A stretch of DNA of 64,000 nucleotides from Nevskia sp. (GCA_021732745.1 JAKFUK010000002.1:558001-622000); one strand, 5' to 3'; counted from the stretch's first letter, positions 1 through 9,004 are shown. Program-made: numbers and translations. Notes: generated by a model not told the origin, from the sequence alone.

Positions 1-200
1 ACGGCGAACAAGCAAAAGCGCCGGGGCACAAAGGCACAAAGGTTAAAAGCAAGGGCACGAAGAACAGCTTCGATCTTTTCCTTTGTGTCCTTGCCGTTGC
101 TGTTCTTTGTGCCTTGTGCCCCGGCGCTTTTGCTTTTCTTGCCGTTGCTTCTCTCGGCGTTCTCTGCGTTCTCCGCGTGAGAAACGGCTTTTCGCCCCCG
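1..200. repeat. Intergenic hairpin repeats at window edge
   Basis: No gene is supported before position 281. The stretch holds a large inverted repeat: 10-31 and 114-135 are perfect 22-bp reverse complements, and the sequence between them pairs imperfectly. It is followed at about 155-175 by the right-hand arm (tgcgttctccgcgtgag) of the dispersed repeat seen again near 8.4, 34.4 and 56.5 kb. The open reading frame continues upstream of 281, but its translation there is Arg/Ser/Cys-rich repeat sequence and is not believed to be protein. Confidence 0.75.
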
Positions 201-280
201 CAACTGTCACAAGCCGGTCACCGCCCTGTCACCGACGCGCAGCACGCTCATCGCCATCGACCGACCGGATTCGCCGCCCG

Positions 281-1699
281 ATGACCGACCGTCCGCTGAA
301 CCTTGCGATCTTCGACATGGGGCTGCTGAAAGCGCCGTTCTTCCTCGGTTTGCAGGATTTCCTCGCGCCGACCATCCACTGCCTGTACTGGTCGCGGCGG
401 CTGCTGATGCGGCGCTATGCCCAATCCGCCGATATCAGCATCTACCCGACCACGCTTGCCGAACCGCGCCTGAAGACGCGGATATCCGACGACGAGCTGC
501 GCCGCGCCATCGGCGTGAAGGAACAGAAGCTGCGCGGCCCCGGAAAGCTCGATCAGCCGCGCCGCCGCTATGCCGAAATCGAGGATTTTCTCGATCGTCA
601 GGCGGTCGATGCGCTGCTGGTCTGGAACGGCTCGAACAAGCTGCTGTCGCTGGCGATTCATGCCGCGAAGCAGCGCGGCATTCCGGTGATCTACGCTGAA
701 CACGGCTACTTCCCGGGCTCGATGCAGCTGGATCTGGAAGGGGTCAACCATGCGTCTTCGATGACCCGGCTGATCAAGGCCGGCATGGCCCGGCGGCCGC
801 CTGAAGCGAAGCTGGATCGGCAGCTGGATGAGGTGATCGACGCCGTGCGTGGTGATGCGCCGTCGCGCGTCGTGCGCACCGCGATTCCGGCGCGCTACCT
901 GCAAACACGGCAGGCGCGGGCGATGAACGCGCTGTTCTACCGCGTGCGGCCGTATGGCCTGGGCAAGCCGCTGTTTCCGGGCTACCAGGACCCGCCGCTG
1001 CCGGCGCAAGAATTCGTGTTCTACCCGCTGCAGGTGGTCAAGGATTCGCAGTTGCTGCTGCATTCGCCGATCTGGGGCAACGACCACGCAGCGGTCATCG
1101 CCGCGCTGTCGACACGGCTGGCGGCGATGGCGCCGCCGCTGAAGCTGGTGGTCAAGTTCCATCCGCAGGAAGAGCGTCTGGCGCAGATCAGGAACGACGC
1201 CCTGATCAAGCAGTTCCCGGACGTGACCTTCATCTGCAACATCCCGGCGACGGAGCTGATCAAGCGCGCGCGCTTCGTGGTGACGATCAATTCGAGTGTC
1301 GGTTTCGAGGCGATCCTGCTCGACAAGCCGCTCGTGACCCTGGGCAACAGCTTTTTCTCGGTGCCGACGCTGGCCGAAGTGGTGGGTCATGAACGCGACT
1401 TGACCGCCGCCCTGGCTGCCGCGAACGCGCTGCCGGATCGCCGCGAGGCGCGCCGGGCGGTGCTGCGCTACTGCCTGGACGATTTCTTCACGCCGGGCAC
1501 CTATTTCAGCCATACCGCCGACAGCTACGCGGCGGTGGCTGCGCGCATCCGCAGCTTGCTGATGCCGCTAGTAACGCGCGGTGTGGTCCGAATTGCCGAC
1601 GAAGCGCGCCGCGCGCCGGTCTGGCAGCGCGTCCTGTCCTCGCCTTCAGGCCCTGCTTTCGAGGAAAGCCGCGATCGCAGCGGCACCGGCGGCCGCTGA
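281..1699 (+). CDS. KpsS/LipB-like capsule polysaccharide biosynthesis protein
   Basis: A 472-aa protein resembling the Capsule_synth family (KpsS/LipB, and KpsC halves), cytoplasmic enzymes that extend the lipid-linked Kdo linker of capsular polysaccharides. Visible signatures are EHGYFPG (about 140-146), KFHPQEE (about 292) and the C-terminal SSVGFEAILLDKP..TLG block (about 338-355) typical of this GT-B fold group. The ATG at 281 was chosen because the 66 upstream in-frame codons lie in intergenic repeat DNA. Its 3' end overlaps the convergent downstream gene by 54 bp. No full kps locus is visible, so its polymer is unknown. Family call is firm; the exact linkage made is not. Confidence 0.8.
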   Translation: MTDRPLNLAIFDMGLLKAPFFLGLQDFLAPTIHCLYWSRRLLMRRYAQSADISIYPTTLAEPRLKTRISDDELRRAIGVKEQKLRGPGKLDQPRRRYAEIEDFLDRQAVDALLVWNGSNKLLSLAIHAAKQRGIPVIYAEHGYFPGSMQLDLEGVNHASSMTRLIKAGMARRPPEAKLDRQLDEVIDAVRGDAPSRVVRTAIPARYLQTRQARAMNALFYRVRPYGLGKPLFPGYQDPPLPAQEFVFYPLQVVKDSQLLLHSPIWGNDHAAVIAALSTRLAAMAPPLKLVVKFHPQEERLAQIRNDALIKQFPDVTFICNIPATELIKRARFVVTINSSVGFEAILLDKPLVTLGNSFFSVPTLAEVVGHERDLTAALAAANALPDRREARRAVLRYCLDDFFTPGTYFSHTADSYAAVAARIRSLLMPLVTRGVVRIADEARRAPVWQRVLSSPSGPAFEESRDRSGTGGR

Positions 1700-2782
1700 G
1701 CGGCCGATGGCGTCGGGTTCGGCGTCGAAGGTGTCGCGGAAGTAGTCGCGCTGGCGTTCGCTCCACTGGCCGTGATTGGCCACGGCGCCGGCGAGCGCGC
1801 TGCCCAGCGCATCGACGCCGTCGATCACCGGCCCCAGTTCCCAGAACAGATAGTCCGGATTGCCCTGCCATGCCGCGCCGTGGCTGTTGATGAACAAACA
1901 GGGCCGCGGCCGGACCATGAACTCGGCGACCTGGCTCGATACGTCACCAAGATAGACATCGGCGGCCTGGGTGTAGGTCATGTCGATCGAGGCATCGCTG
2001 CCGGTGTCGATGCGCAGGTGCTTGATCGCACCGTACTTTTCGAGCTTCGCCAGCACCTCGGGCTGATGCCGGTCGAACAGGCGGATGTGTGGCGCGAAGA
2101 TCAGGTTCCAGTCGCTTTGCTGGGCAAAGAAATCGAGCACCGCAAAGCCGTCGCGCGGCCAGGACGACAGGCCGGGCTCGAAATGCGGGTTGTAGAGCAC
2201 CGTGGGCCGATCATTGGCGAACAGCTTTTCGCGGCGGGCATCGAGGCGGCTGACCAGATCGAACTTCGGATAGCAGCCAACGAAATAGCGCCCCGGATTG
2301 AGCATGCCGAGTGCGCCCATGCGCGCCGCTTTCTTGCTGCCGGAGACCAGCAGGTAGTCGAAAGTGGCGATATCCGCCGAATAGGTCACGGCGCGGTCGC
2401 CGGAGCCGTGATCGGTCCAGATGATGTTCAGCTTCGGCAGGAACAACTTTCGCAGAATCAAGGAGGTGCGCTCCGGCACCACCACGGCGTCGACCTCCGC
2501 GAACAGGCGGCGATTGCGGATCAGGGTCAGCGATTTTTCCGGAATGCCTGCGCCCAGGCGCTTCTGCAGCCAGCTGATGAAGGCATTGGGACGGAAGCGT
2601 TGCACTGGCAATGTCGCCTGCGGATACAGCGCCACCAGCCGCCGCACCACCCGTTCCTGGGCATCGGAGGAGCAGACCAAGCGGATATCCCAATCCGGCC
2701 GCTGCATCGCCAGTTCGGCGGCAATCGGCAGGCTGTGCGGAATCTGGTGCGTCTGGGCGATATACGGAAAGACGATTTTCAT
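1646..2782 (-). CDS. CDP-glycerol glycerophosphotransferase-like protein
   Basis: A 378-aa protein resembling the CDP-glycerol:poly(glycerophosphate) glycerophosphotransferase family (GT-B-like; teichoic-acid TagB/TagF relatives, in Gram-negatives found in surface polysaccharide loci). Supporting motifs: TDHGSGDR (123-130), YNPHFEP (197-203), APH (230-232) and YLGDVSSQVAEFM (277-289), which matches the family's D-x-S-S block. The start is the ATG of MKIVFPYIAQ at 2782; an upstream in-frame ATG at 2854 adds 24 low-quality residues. It converges on the KpsS-like gene with a 54-bp tail-to-tail overlap. It probably adds a glycerol- or ribitol-phosphate-like group, or another phospho-sugar, to a surface glycan (inference). 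Confidence 0.7.
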   Translation of the reverse strand: MKIVFPYIAQTHQIPHSLPIAAELAMQRPDWDIRLVCSSDAQERVVRRLVALYPQATLPVQRFRPNAFISWLQKRLGAGIPEKSLTLIRNRRLFAEVDAVVVPERTSLILRKLFLPKLNIIWTDHGSGDRAVTYSADIATFDYLLVSGSKKAARMGALGMLNPGRYFVGCYPKFDLVSRLDARREKLFANDRPTVLYNPHFEPGLSSWPRDGFAVLDFFAQQSDWNLIFAPHIRLFDRHQPEVLAKLEKYGAIKHLRIDTGSDASIDMTYTQAADVYLGDVSSQVAEFMVRPRPCLFINSHGAAWQGNPDYLFWELGPVIDGVDALGSALAGAVANHGQWSERQRDYFRDTFDAEPDAIGRSAAAGAAAIAAFLESRA

Positions 2783-2928
2783 CGAAATGGCGGGCAGCCT
2801 GCGGCTTTGGCGCAGGGCAGGAAGCGGCGGGCCGGTATGGTAGCGGGCGGCCATCGTCCGCTGTCACGTATTCGTCATCGCGTCAGGCAGCCAGCCGGAA
2901 AAGCGTTCAGCCGGATGGCGATCTGACG

Positions 2929-2934
2929 GATAAT
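2929..2934 (+). promoter_or_regulatory. Candidate -10 box (GATAAT) upstream of ssb
   Basis: GATAAT matches the sigma-70 -10 consensus at 5 of 6 positions and lies 80 bp upstream of the ssb start. The matching -35 (TTCAGC, 2906-2911, 17-bp spacing) is weak. A strong ribosome binding site GGAGG (3005-3009) precedes the ATG at 3015 by 5 nt. Confidence 0.35.
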
Positions 2935-3014
2935 GGCCGTCCGGCGGCGCGTCTTTCGCAACGCCGGCACCGGCGTAAACACCCCGACTTGATCCAGGCA
3001 GCACGGAGGCATTC

Positions 3015-3524
3015 ATGGCAACACGCGGCGTCAACAAGGTCATTCTGATCGGCAACATCGGGAAGGATCCCGAGGTCAAGTACTTCCCGAACGGCGATGC
3101 GTTCTGCAATCTGACGCTGGCAACGTCGGAAACCTGGAACGACAAGGCATCGGGCGAAAAGAAGGAAAAAACCGAGTGGCACAACGTCGTTTTCACGCGA
3201 AAGCTCGCGGAAATCGTCGGCCAGTACGTGAAAAAGGGCGCGAAACTCTACGTCGAAGGCTCGCTTCGCACCCGCAAGTGGCAGGACAAGGAAGGCCAGG
3301 ATCGCTACACCACCGAAATCATGGTCAACGACATGCAGATGCTCGACGGCCGTGGCGGCGGTGGAGGTGGAGGCGGCGGCAGCGGCATGAGCGACGACGA
3401 CTACAGCCAGGCCCCGCCCGCCCGCACCAGCGGCCCGGCTTCGCGCCCCTCCGCCCCGAGCCGCGCACCGCAGCCGCAGGCCGCTCCGGCAGCGGATTTC
3501 GAAGACGACGACATTCCGTTCTAG
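3015..3524 (+). CDS. ssb: Single-stranded DNA-binding protein
   Basis: A 169-aa SSB that coats single-stranded DNA in replication, repair and recombination. The N-terminal OB fold (about 1-110, starting [20 protein letters not shown]) is classical. A Gly-rich stretch (about 113-124) and a Pro/Ala/Arg-rich linker follow, and the acidic tip ends DDDIPF, the motif that recruits partner proteins. Length is normal for gammaproteobacterial SSB. The gene is preceded by GGAGG and a candidate GATAAT promoter. It converges on the FAD monooxygenase gene, with a hairpin repeat between the two. Confidence 0.97.
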   Translation: MATRGVNKVILIGNIGKDPEVKYFPNGDAFCNLTLATSETWNDKASGEKKEKTEWHNVVFTRKLAEIVGQYVKKGAKLYVEGSLRTRKWQDKEGQDRYTTEIMVNDMQMLDGRGGGGGGGGGSGMSDDDYSQAPPARTSGPASRPSAPSRAPQPQAAPAADFEDDDIPF

Positions 3525-3555
3525 CGCATTTTCGGTTTGAGTGTGTACACAAAAT

Positions 3556-3632
3556 CCGTTCGTGCTGAGCTTGTCGAAGCCTTGCGGGTCGGCGCTGATG
3601 CGCATGCCCTTCGACAGGCTCAGGGCGAACGG
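3556..3632. repeat. Dispersed palindromic repeat (gttcgtgctgagc type)
   Basis: Imperfect inverted repeat with arms at 3556-3579 and 3609-3632, between the convergent ssb and FAD monooxygenase genes. The arms (ccgttcgtgctgagcttgtc and its near complement) belong to a repeat type widely dispersed in proteobacterial genomes; its translation gives spurious peptides such as FDRLRANG. It could also terminate transcription from both sides (inference). Confidence 0.75.
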
Positions 3633-3644
3633 GGCCGGAGCGAG

Positions 3645-4859
3645 TCAGTTCCGCACTAGCTTTGACGTATCGAGGTTTCTGAAAAGTCCGGCTTTCTCGC
3701 CCGCGAGGCTGTCGAGCATCTGGCGTCTCATGTACGGGATGCGCGAAACCGGCGCGAAAGCGAGGTCGCGGAGCACGGGTGCGATGCGGTGGTCGGACTG
3801 GAACAGCGCCGACAGCCAGCGGCTCGCCGCGTGGTAATAGCGCACCTGGTCGCGCCGTCTCGCGTTGTAGGTTTCGAGCGCGGCGAACACGTCCGGCGCT
3901 GTCGAAAGCGTGTCCGCCAGCGTCAGCGCATCGACGAGCCCCAGATTCGCCCCCTGGCCAAGGCGCGGGCTGATGGCGTGGGCAGCGTCGCCGATGAAGA
4001 CGATGCGCCCGGCGTGCAGCCGGTGGAGCGCGACGTCCGCGTAGGCGGCCCAGGTGAGGTCTTCGTGTCGCGCGATTTGCGCGGTCAGGAAGCGCGTTTC
4101 CGGCCACAGGGATTCGACCTCGCGCTTCCAGACCCCGATCGGCGCGCGGCGCCAGAGGTCGATGTCGGCGTTGCGCACGCTCCAGTGAAATCCGATGTGC
4201 CGCGTTTCACCGCCGTCCGGCAATCGGCCGATCGGGATCAGTCCGATGCCGACCTTCGCGCCGTGGAATCGCTGGCGAAGGACGTCCAGCGGCTGATCGT
4301 TCGCGGCCTCGCAGACGCCCCAGAGCGCCCCGTAGGCAAAGGCGTGACGGCTGCGGATCGCGGCGTAGCGGTCGCGGATCGGCGACTGCGCGCCGCTGGC
4401 GTCGATCACGACATCGAACGCGCCGAGTGGACGCGAACCTGCGGTCACGGTCGCTGCGGTGCGACCGTGCTCGACGGCATCAACCTCGCAGCCAGCAACG
4501 ATGGAAACGCCGAGTTCGAGCGCCTTCGTGTACAGCAAGTGAAAAACCGTGTGCCGATGGATGCCCAGGCTGAAATCTCCGGGATCGTGCTCAAGCGCGT
4601 AGACGCGCTTGCCCGCGACCGTCCTGCCCTCGAACCGGGTCAGCCGGCAGCCGAGGCGTACTGCTTCGGCGTCCAGCCCCAAGGCCGCCATCGCAGTCAG
4701 GCCAGAGCGGTGCAGCACCAGTCCCGAGCCCAGCGGCCGGGGTGCGGCGAAGCGTTCGAACACGGTGACCGTGTGACCGCGAAGCCTGAGCAGGCTCGCC
4801 ACCGCCAGACCGGAGATTCCGGCACCGAGCACTGACACGCGATGGGTTGACGAGGCCAT
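3645..4859 (-). CDS. FAD-dependent monooxygenase (UbiH/PHBH class)
   Basis: A 404-aa group-A flavoprotein monooxygenase. The N-terminal dinucleotide-binding motif is VLGAGISGLAVASL (about 10-23) ending in an acidic residue (VFER), and the second FAD motif GDAAHAISPRLGQGANLG lies at about 290. These enzymes hydroxylate aromatic or related substrates with NAD(P)H and O2. The substrate is not evident: ubiquinone genes are absent nearby, so a UbiH role is not claimed. The start is the ATG at 4859 (MASSTHRV); longer in-frame starts run back into the divergent desaturase gene and are rejected. It lies divergent from the desaturase, 60 bp apart. Confidence 0.8.
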   Translation of the reverse strand: MASSTHRVSVLGAGISGLAVASLLRLRGHTVTVFERFAAPRPLGSGLVLHRSGLTAMAALGLDAEAVRLGCRLTRFEGRTVAGKRVYALEHDPGDFSLGIHRHTVFHLLYTKALELGVSIVAGCEVDAVEHGRTAATVTAGSRPLGAFDVVIDASGAQSPIRDRYAAIRSRHAFAYGALWGVCEAANDQPLDVLRQRFHGAKVGIGLIPIGRLPDGGETRHIGFHWSVRNADIDLWRRAPIGVWKREVESLWPETRFLTAQIARHEDLTWAAYADVALHRLHAGRIVFIGDAAHAISPRLGQGANLGLVDALTLADTLSTAPDVFAALETYNARRRDQVRYYHAASRWLSALFQSDHRIAPVLRDLAFAPVSRIPYMRRQMLDSLAGEKAGLFRNLDTSKLVRN

Positions 4860-4919
4860 GCGCCATTTTGCGTCACCGCCGCCGAACTGTACGATCCGGC
4901 CACATCGGGGAAGGACAAC

Positions 4920-5876
4920 ATGCAGGCGAACACGCTCAACGATTCGGCCGCCGGTGCCTACAAGGTCAACTCGCTGACCATCGGTGCCGATGCCGACCCG
5001 ACGGCGGGAACCGTCGCCTGGGATCCGGCGCGGTCCCTCTGGAACGGCGGGATGCTGTTGGCAGCGCTCATCCTGGGGCCGATGTATTTCACCTGGGGTG
5101 CCTTCTTCGTCTTCCTGATCCTGCTGGAAGTCACCATGTGTACCGGGCACTCGGTGGGATTCCATCGACGCCTCATCCACCGCACGTTCAAGTGCCCCAG
5201 GTGGCTGGAACGACTGCTCGTGTGGTCGGGCACCCTGGTCGGCATGCACGGGCCGTTCTGGGTGATCCAGTCGCACGACTTCCGCGATTGGGCGCAACGC
5301 CAGCCCGACTGCCATCCCTTCCTGAAGCACGGCCAGGGTCCCTTGAAGGATGCCTGGTGGAACCTGCACTGCAAGCTCGAACTGAAAGACCCGCCGCGCT
5401 TCGATCCCGGCCCCGGCATCGGCGACGATCCGTTCTACCGCTTCCTGCAGAAAACCTGGATGCTCCAGCAAGTGCCCCTGGCGGTTCTGCTATATGCCAT
5501 CGGCGGCATGCCGTGGCTGGTGTGGGGCATCTGCGTACGGGTGACGGCCGGCGTGTCGATGCACTGGTTCGTCGGCTATATCTGCCATACCCACGGACCG
5601 CAGAGCTGGCTGGTGAGCAACAGTGCCATTCAGGCCCACAACGTGCCCTGGGCAGCGATTCCCTCGATGGGCGAGAGCTGGCACAACAACCACCATGCCT
5701 TTCCTGCGTCTGCCCGGCACGGAATCCATCCCGGCGAGCTGGACATCGGCTTCCAGTTCATCCGCTGGCTGGAGCAGCGGGGCCTTGCCTGGGACATCCA
5801 GACACCCGACTGCCTCCCCACGCGGCCAGGCCTGATTGCGGTCAGCGAAGCGGCGCAAGCAAGTTCGCGCGGTTAG
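4920..5876 (+). CDS. Acyl-CoA/fatty acid desaturase
   Basis: A 318-aa integral membrane di-iron desaturase that introduces a cis double bond into an acyl chain. The His boxes are visible: GHSVGFHRRLIH (about 76-88), QSHDFRDW (about 116-123) and WHNNHHAF (about 254-261). Hydrophobic segments flank the boxes (about 40-70, 95-115, 180-225), and the length is normal. It is divergent from the FAD monooxygenase. It resembles delta-9 desaturases, but regiospecificity cannot be read from sequence. Confidence 0.85.
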   Translation: MQANTLNDSAAGAYKVNSLTIGADADPTAGTVAWDPARSLWNGGMLLAALILGPMYFTWGAFFVFLILLEVTMCTGHSVGFHRRLIHRTFKCPRWLERLLVWSGTLVGMHGPFWVIQSHDFRDWAQRQPDCHPFLKHGQGPLKDAWWNLHCKLELKDPPRFDPGPGIGDDPFYRFLQKTWMLQQVPLAVLLYAIGGMPWLVWGICVRVTAGVSMHWFVGYICHTHGPQSWLVSNSAIQAHNVPWAAIPSMGESWHNNHHAFPASARHGIHPGELDIGFQFIRWLEQRGLAWDIQTPDCLPTRPGLIAVSEAAQASSRG

Positions 5877-5927
5877 ACTGGCTGCCCGATTGCACGGCCG
5901 CGCGGACCCGAAGCTGCTTCCGATGAC

Positions 5928-6215
5928 ATGCTGAAACGCCCTCTCCACCTCTGGCTGCTGGCGCTGACCTTTGCGGTCGGCCAGTGGCTGTCCGTGGTGC
6001 ATGGCGTTCAGCATCAGCTCAATGCCGGCGAACAACTGGTTGCCTGCGAAGTCTGCGTGGCGGGCCATGCGGCGGCCGGGCCACCGGCGGCGGCGCTGCC
6101 GCTGGCATTGGCTCCCGCCAGCATCGAGCGGCCGATCACCCTGCGCAGCGCGCCGCCGTCGCGCAGCACTCTGCTGTTCCCGCCGCCACGCGGCCCGCCG
6201 CTGTTTCTCGTCTGA
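5928..6215 (+). CDS. Small exported His/Cys protein upstream of ZnuD-like receptor
   Basis: A 95-aa protein with an N-terminal signal-like hydrophobic stretch (LHLWLLALTFAVGQWLSVVHG), then HQLNAGEQLVACEVCVAGH, containing a CxxC pair and several His residues, then a Pro-rich tail. I recognise no defined family; it resembles small periplasmic metal-site proteins (DUF2946-like) found beside TonB receptors. It precedes the receptor gene by 65 bp in the same direction and is probably co-transcribed. A metal-handling role is inferred from the Cys/His content and position. Confidence 0.6.
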   Translation: MLKRPLHLWLLALTFAVGQWLSVVHGVQHQLNAGEQLVACEVCVAGHAAAGPPAAALPLALAPASIERPITLRSAPPSRSTLLFPPPRGPPLFLV

Positions 6216-6280
6216 CGAACCGCTGATCTTCCCTGCGTGAGCCCCGTGCTCCCGCCGTTTCGTTTGTCACGAGGAACCCC

Positions 6281-8392
6281 ATGAACGCTTTCATTCCGCA
6301 CGGCCGCAATGGCCGTGTTGCTGCTGCATCGTCGAATTTTCGCATCGCCTTTCGCCTGTTGCCGCTGATGGCTGCGGCCGCCAGCTTTCCGTTCGTCGTC
6401 AACGCCGATGAAGCGGCGGTTGAACTGGAAGGCGTCACCGTGCGCGCCAATCCGCTTGGCAAGACGGCCGATGAACTGGTGCAGCCGACCACCGTTGTCG
6501 ATGGCGACGCGCTGAACCGCAAACGCCGGGGCACCATCGGCGAGACGCTCGAAAACGAACCCGGCATCTCGACCACCGATTTCGGGGCCGGTGCCGGCCG
6601 GCCGGTGATTCGCGGCCAGGCCGGGCCACGGGTCGAAGTGCTGGAGAACGGCATCGGCTCCCTGGATGTATCCGATGTCAGCCCCGATCACGCCGTTGGC
6701 ATCGACGTGGCCAACGCCCGCGCCATCGAAGTGCTGCGTGGCCCGGCCACCCTGCTCTACGGCAGCCGCGCGCTCGGTGGCGTGGTCAATGTGCTCAATG
6801 GACGCTTGCCGACAGCGGTCGACGAGGGCTTCCACGGCGTGCTCGAAGGTCAGTACGGCAGCAACGGGCAAGACCGCAACGGCGCGCTGGAACTCGATTA
6901 CGGCCTCGGTCACCACCAGTTTCATGTCGACGCGGCGGGCCGCAAGGCCAATGAATACGACATCCCCGGCAATGCCCGGGTCGATGGCGGCGGCAGCGAA
7001 GGGGTGCTCGCCAACAGCCGCACGCAGACCAATTCGACAGGCTTCTCATACGCTTACGTGCAGGGTGGCAGCTCCTTGAGCTTTGCCGTGTCTACCTTCG
7101 GCGCGGTCTACGGCCTGCCGCAGGAAGAGGAAGCCTTCATCAATCTCGACCAGACCCGCTACGACCTGCAAGGCATTCTCGACCGCCCGCTGCCGGGCAT
7201 CGAATCGGTGAAATTCCGCAGCGCCTTCAACGCCTACGACCACACCGAGTTCGAAGCGCCGGACGCGCCCGGCACCCTGTTCCGCAACAGCCAGAACCAG
7301 AGCCGCGTCGAAATCGTGCACGCGCCGATCGCCGGCTTTCGCGGCGTGTTCGGCGTGCAGCACGATTTCCGGCGCTTTTCCGCGATCGGCGAGGAAGCCT
7401 TCGTGCCGTCGACGCGCACCACCCAGGTCGGCGTGTTCCTGATCGAGGAATACGCCTGGTCGCAGGGCAAGTTCGAGGCCGGCGTGCGTGTCAATCGCGA
7501 CACCGTCAAGCCGAATTTCCCCGCCGACGGCAGCGCGCCTGCGCCGAATCGCGGCTACACGCCGGTGAGCTTTTCGCTCGGCACCATCCTGAATGTCTCG
7601 GCGCACGACCATGTGAAGTTCAATTTCAGCCGCGCCCAGCGTTCGGCGGCAGCGGAGGAACTGTTCGCCTTCGGCCCGCATCTGGCCACCGGCACCTTCG
7701 AGCGCGGCCTGGCGACGGCAGCGCTGGAAACGGCGAACAACTTCGAGATCGGCTTCGATCACCACGACGAGCGGCTGTCGGTGGAAGGCGCGCTTTACTT
7801 GAACAGCATTCGCAACTATCTGTATTTAGACGAAATCGACGCTGGTCTCGATGCCGACGGCGGCGGCACGGCCAACAGCGACGGTGTAGCTGATCGAGTG
7901 GATGACGAAGGCGCGTTCGATCCAGACGGCGATCTGCTGCTGGTCGACTACCGGCAGGCCAACGCCCGTTTCTACGGCTTCGAGGGTCAGGCGACCTACA
8001 AGCTGACCGGCCAGGTGTCGCTGCGGGCCTTCGGCGATCAGGTGATCGGCCAGTTGAATCGCGGTGGCGACTTGCCGCGCATCACCCCGGCCAGAGTCGG
8101 TTTCGGGGTTGATCCCGCGTACGGGCCGTTCACTGCATCGTTCAGCTACACGCGGGTCTTGGCGCAGAACGACATCGCGACGCTCGAAACCCGGACCGCC
8201 GGCTACAACCTGCTGGGCATCGAAGCGGCCTACCACTTCAAGCTGAGCGAAGACGCCACGTCGGCCAGCGAGCTGTTCCTGCGCGCCCGCAACGTGCTTG
8301 ACGACGAGGCCCGGCGGCATACCTCCTTCGTCAAGGATTTCGCGCCGATTCCGGGGGCCTCGGTCTATGTCGGCTTCCGGCTGGCGATCTGA
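6281..8392 (+). CDS. TonB-dependent receptor, ZnuD-like (probable zinc uptake)
   Basis: A 703-aa outer membrane receptor. A signal sequence is followed by a plug domain (about 50-160) with ZnuD-type motifs: GETLENEPGISTTDFGAGA, RPVIRGQAGPRVEVLENG, SDVSPDHAVGID, IEVLRGPATLLYGS and GGVVNVL. A C-terminal beta-barrel follows. These receptors import zinc (or zinc complexes) using TonB energy. An Asp-rich stretch at about 523-550 looks like a calcium- or metal-binding extracellular loop. The protein ends VGFRLAI, without the usual terminal aromatic residue. The last codons are the start of a 280-bp tandem duplication. Neighbouring His/Cys and MerC-like genes support a metal-uptake locus. Confidence 0.85.
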   Translation: MNAFIPHGRNGRVAAASSNFRIAFRLLPLMAAAASFPFVVNADEAAVELEGVTVRANPLGKTADELVQPTTVVDGDALNRKRRGTIGETLENEPGISTTDFGAGAGRPVIRGQAGPRVEVLENGIGSLDVSDVSPDHAVGIDVANARAIEVLRGPATLLYGSRALGGVVNVLNGRLPTAVDEGFHGVLEGQYGSNGQDRNGALELDYGLGHHQFHVDAAGRKANEYDIPGNARVDGGGSEGVLANSRTQTNSTGFSYAYVQGGSSLSFAVSTFGAVYGLPQEEEAFINLDQTRYDLQGILDRPLPGIESVKFRSAFNAYDHTEFEAPDAPGTLFRNSQNQSRVEIVHAPIAGFRGVFGVQHDFRRFSAIGEEAFVPSTRTTQVGVFLIEEYAWSQGKFEAGVRVNRDTVKPNFPADGSAPAPNRGYTPVSFSLGTILNVSAHDHVKFNFSRAQRSAAAEELFAFGPHLATGTFERGLATAALETANNFEIGFDHHDERLSVEGALYLNSIRNYLYLDEIDAGLDADGGGTANSDGVADRVDDEGAFDPDGDLLLVDYRQANARFYGFEGQATYKLTGQVSLRAFGDQVIGQLNRGGDLPRITPARVGFGVDPAYGPFTASFSYTRVLAQNDIATLETRTAGYNLLGIEAAYHFKLSEDATSASELFLRARNVLDDEARRHTSFVKDFAPIPGASVYVGFRLAI

Positions 8393-8930
8393 TCGCGCGT
8401 AAAAGCGATTGCTCACGCGGAGAACGCAAAGACGCAGAGAACGGCAGAGGCGGGAAAAGCATTTCGCACGAAGTACACGAAGGACACAAAGGAAACGCGC
8501 TTGGGTGCGATCACCGATCCTTTGTCGTTCTTCGTGTTCTTCGTGTTCTTTGTGCGAAACGCTGTTGCAGTTGCCTGCATCCGCCTTTTGTCCGCCTCTC
8601 GCCGTTTTGCTTTTCTCTGCGTCTTGGCGTTCTCTGCGTGAGATCAGCGTCGGCTTCCGGCTGGCGATCTGATCGCGCGTAAAAGCGATTGCTCACGCGG
8701 AGAACGCAAAGACGCAGAGAACGGCAGAGGCGGGAAAAGCATTTCGCACGAAGTACACGATGGACACAAAGGAAACGCGCTTGGGTGCGATCACCGATCC
8801 TTTGCCGTTCTTCGTGTTCTTCGTGTTCTTTGTGCGAAACGCTGTTGCAGTTGCCTGCATCCGCTTTTTGTCCGCCTCTCGCCGTTTTGCTTTTCTCTGC
8901 GTCTTGGCGTTCTCTGCGTGAGATCAGCGT
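8371..8930. repeat. 280-bp tandem duplication with dispersed hairpin repeat
   Basis: Positions 8371-8650 and 8651-8930 are two head-to-tail copies differing at only three positions that I can find. The unit begins inside the last codons of the TonB receptor gene (cggcttccggctggcgatct) and ends agatcagcgt. Each unit contains one long hairpin repeat (8412-8642 and 8692-8922), with arms ctcacgcggagaacgc and its near complement at the ends and inner cacgaaggacacaaag-type arms. This explains most of the 612-bp stretch 8393-9004 without a gene. Open frames across it (HAREHRE/RRTQRRR-like peptides) are repeat artefacts. Confidence 0.9.
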
Positions 8931-8952
8931 TTGCCGTTCCCGCACTCAACAC

Positions 8953-8982
8953 CCCGCACCGGCTCGGCCAAGCAGGTGCGGG
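8953..8982. other. Stem-loop upstream of MerC-like gene
   Basis: CCCGCACC (8953-8960) and GGTGCGGG (8975-8982) form a perfect 8-bp stem with a 14-nt loop. There is no T tract, so a terminator role is uncertain. It lies 22 bp before the MerC-like start. Confidence 0.4.
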
Positions 8983-9004
8983 TCAATGCTAATCTTCCGG
9001 CCCG

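Noticed and set aside
8412..8922. CRISPR-like array from recurring cgcggagaacgc motifs
   Set aside because: The motifs form long hairpins with no regular spacers, and no cas gene is present.
8409..8945. Small proteins encoded in the tandem repeat (RRTQRRRERQRREKH type)
   Set aside because: Translation of the dispersed hairpin; the same peptide appears in both copies and on both strands.
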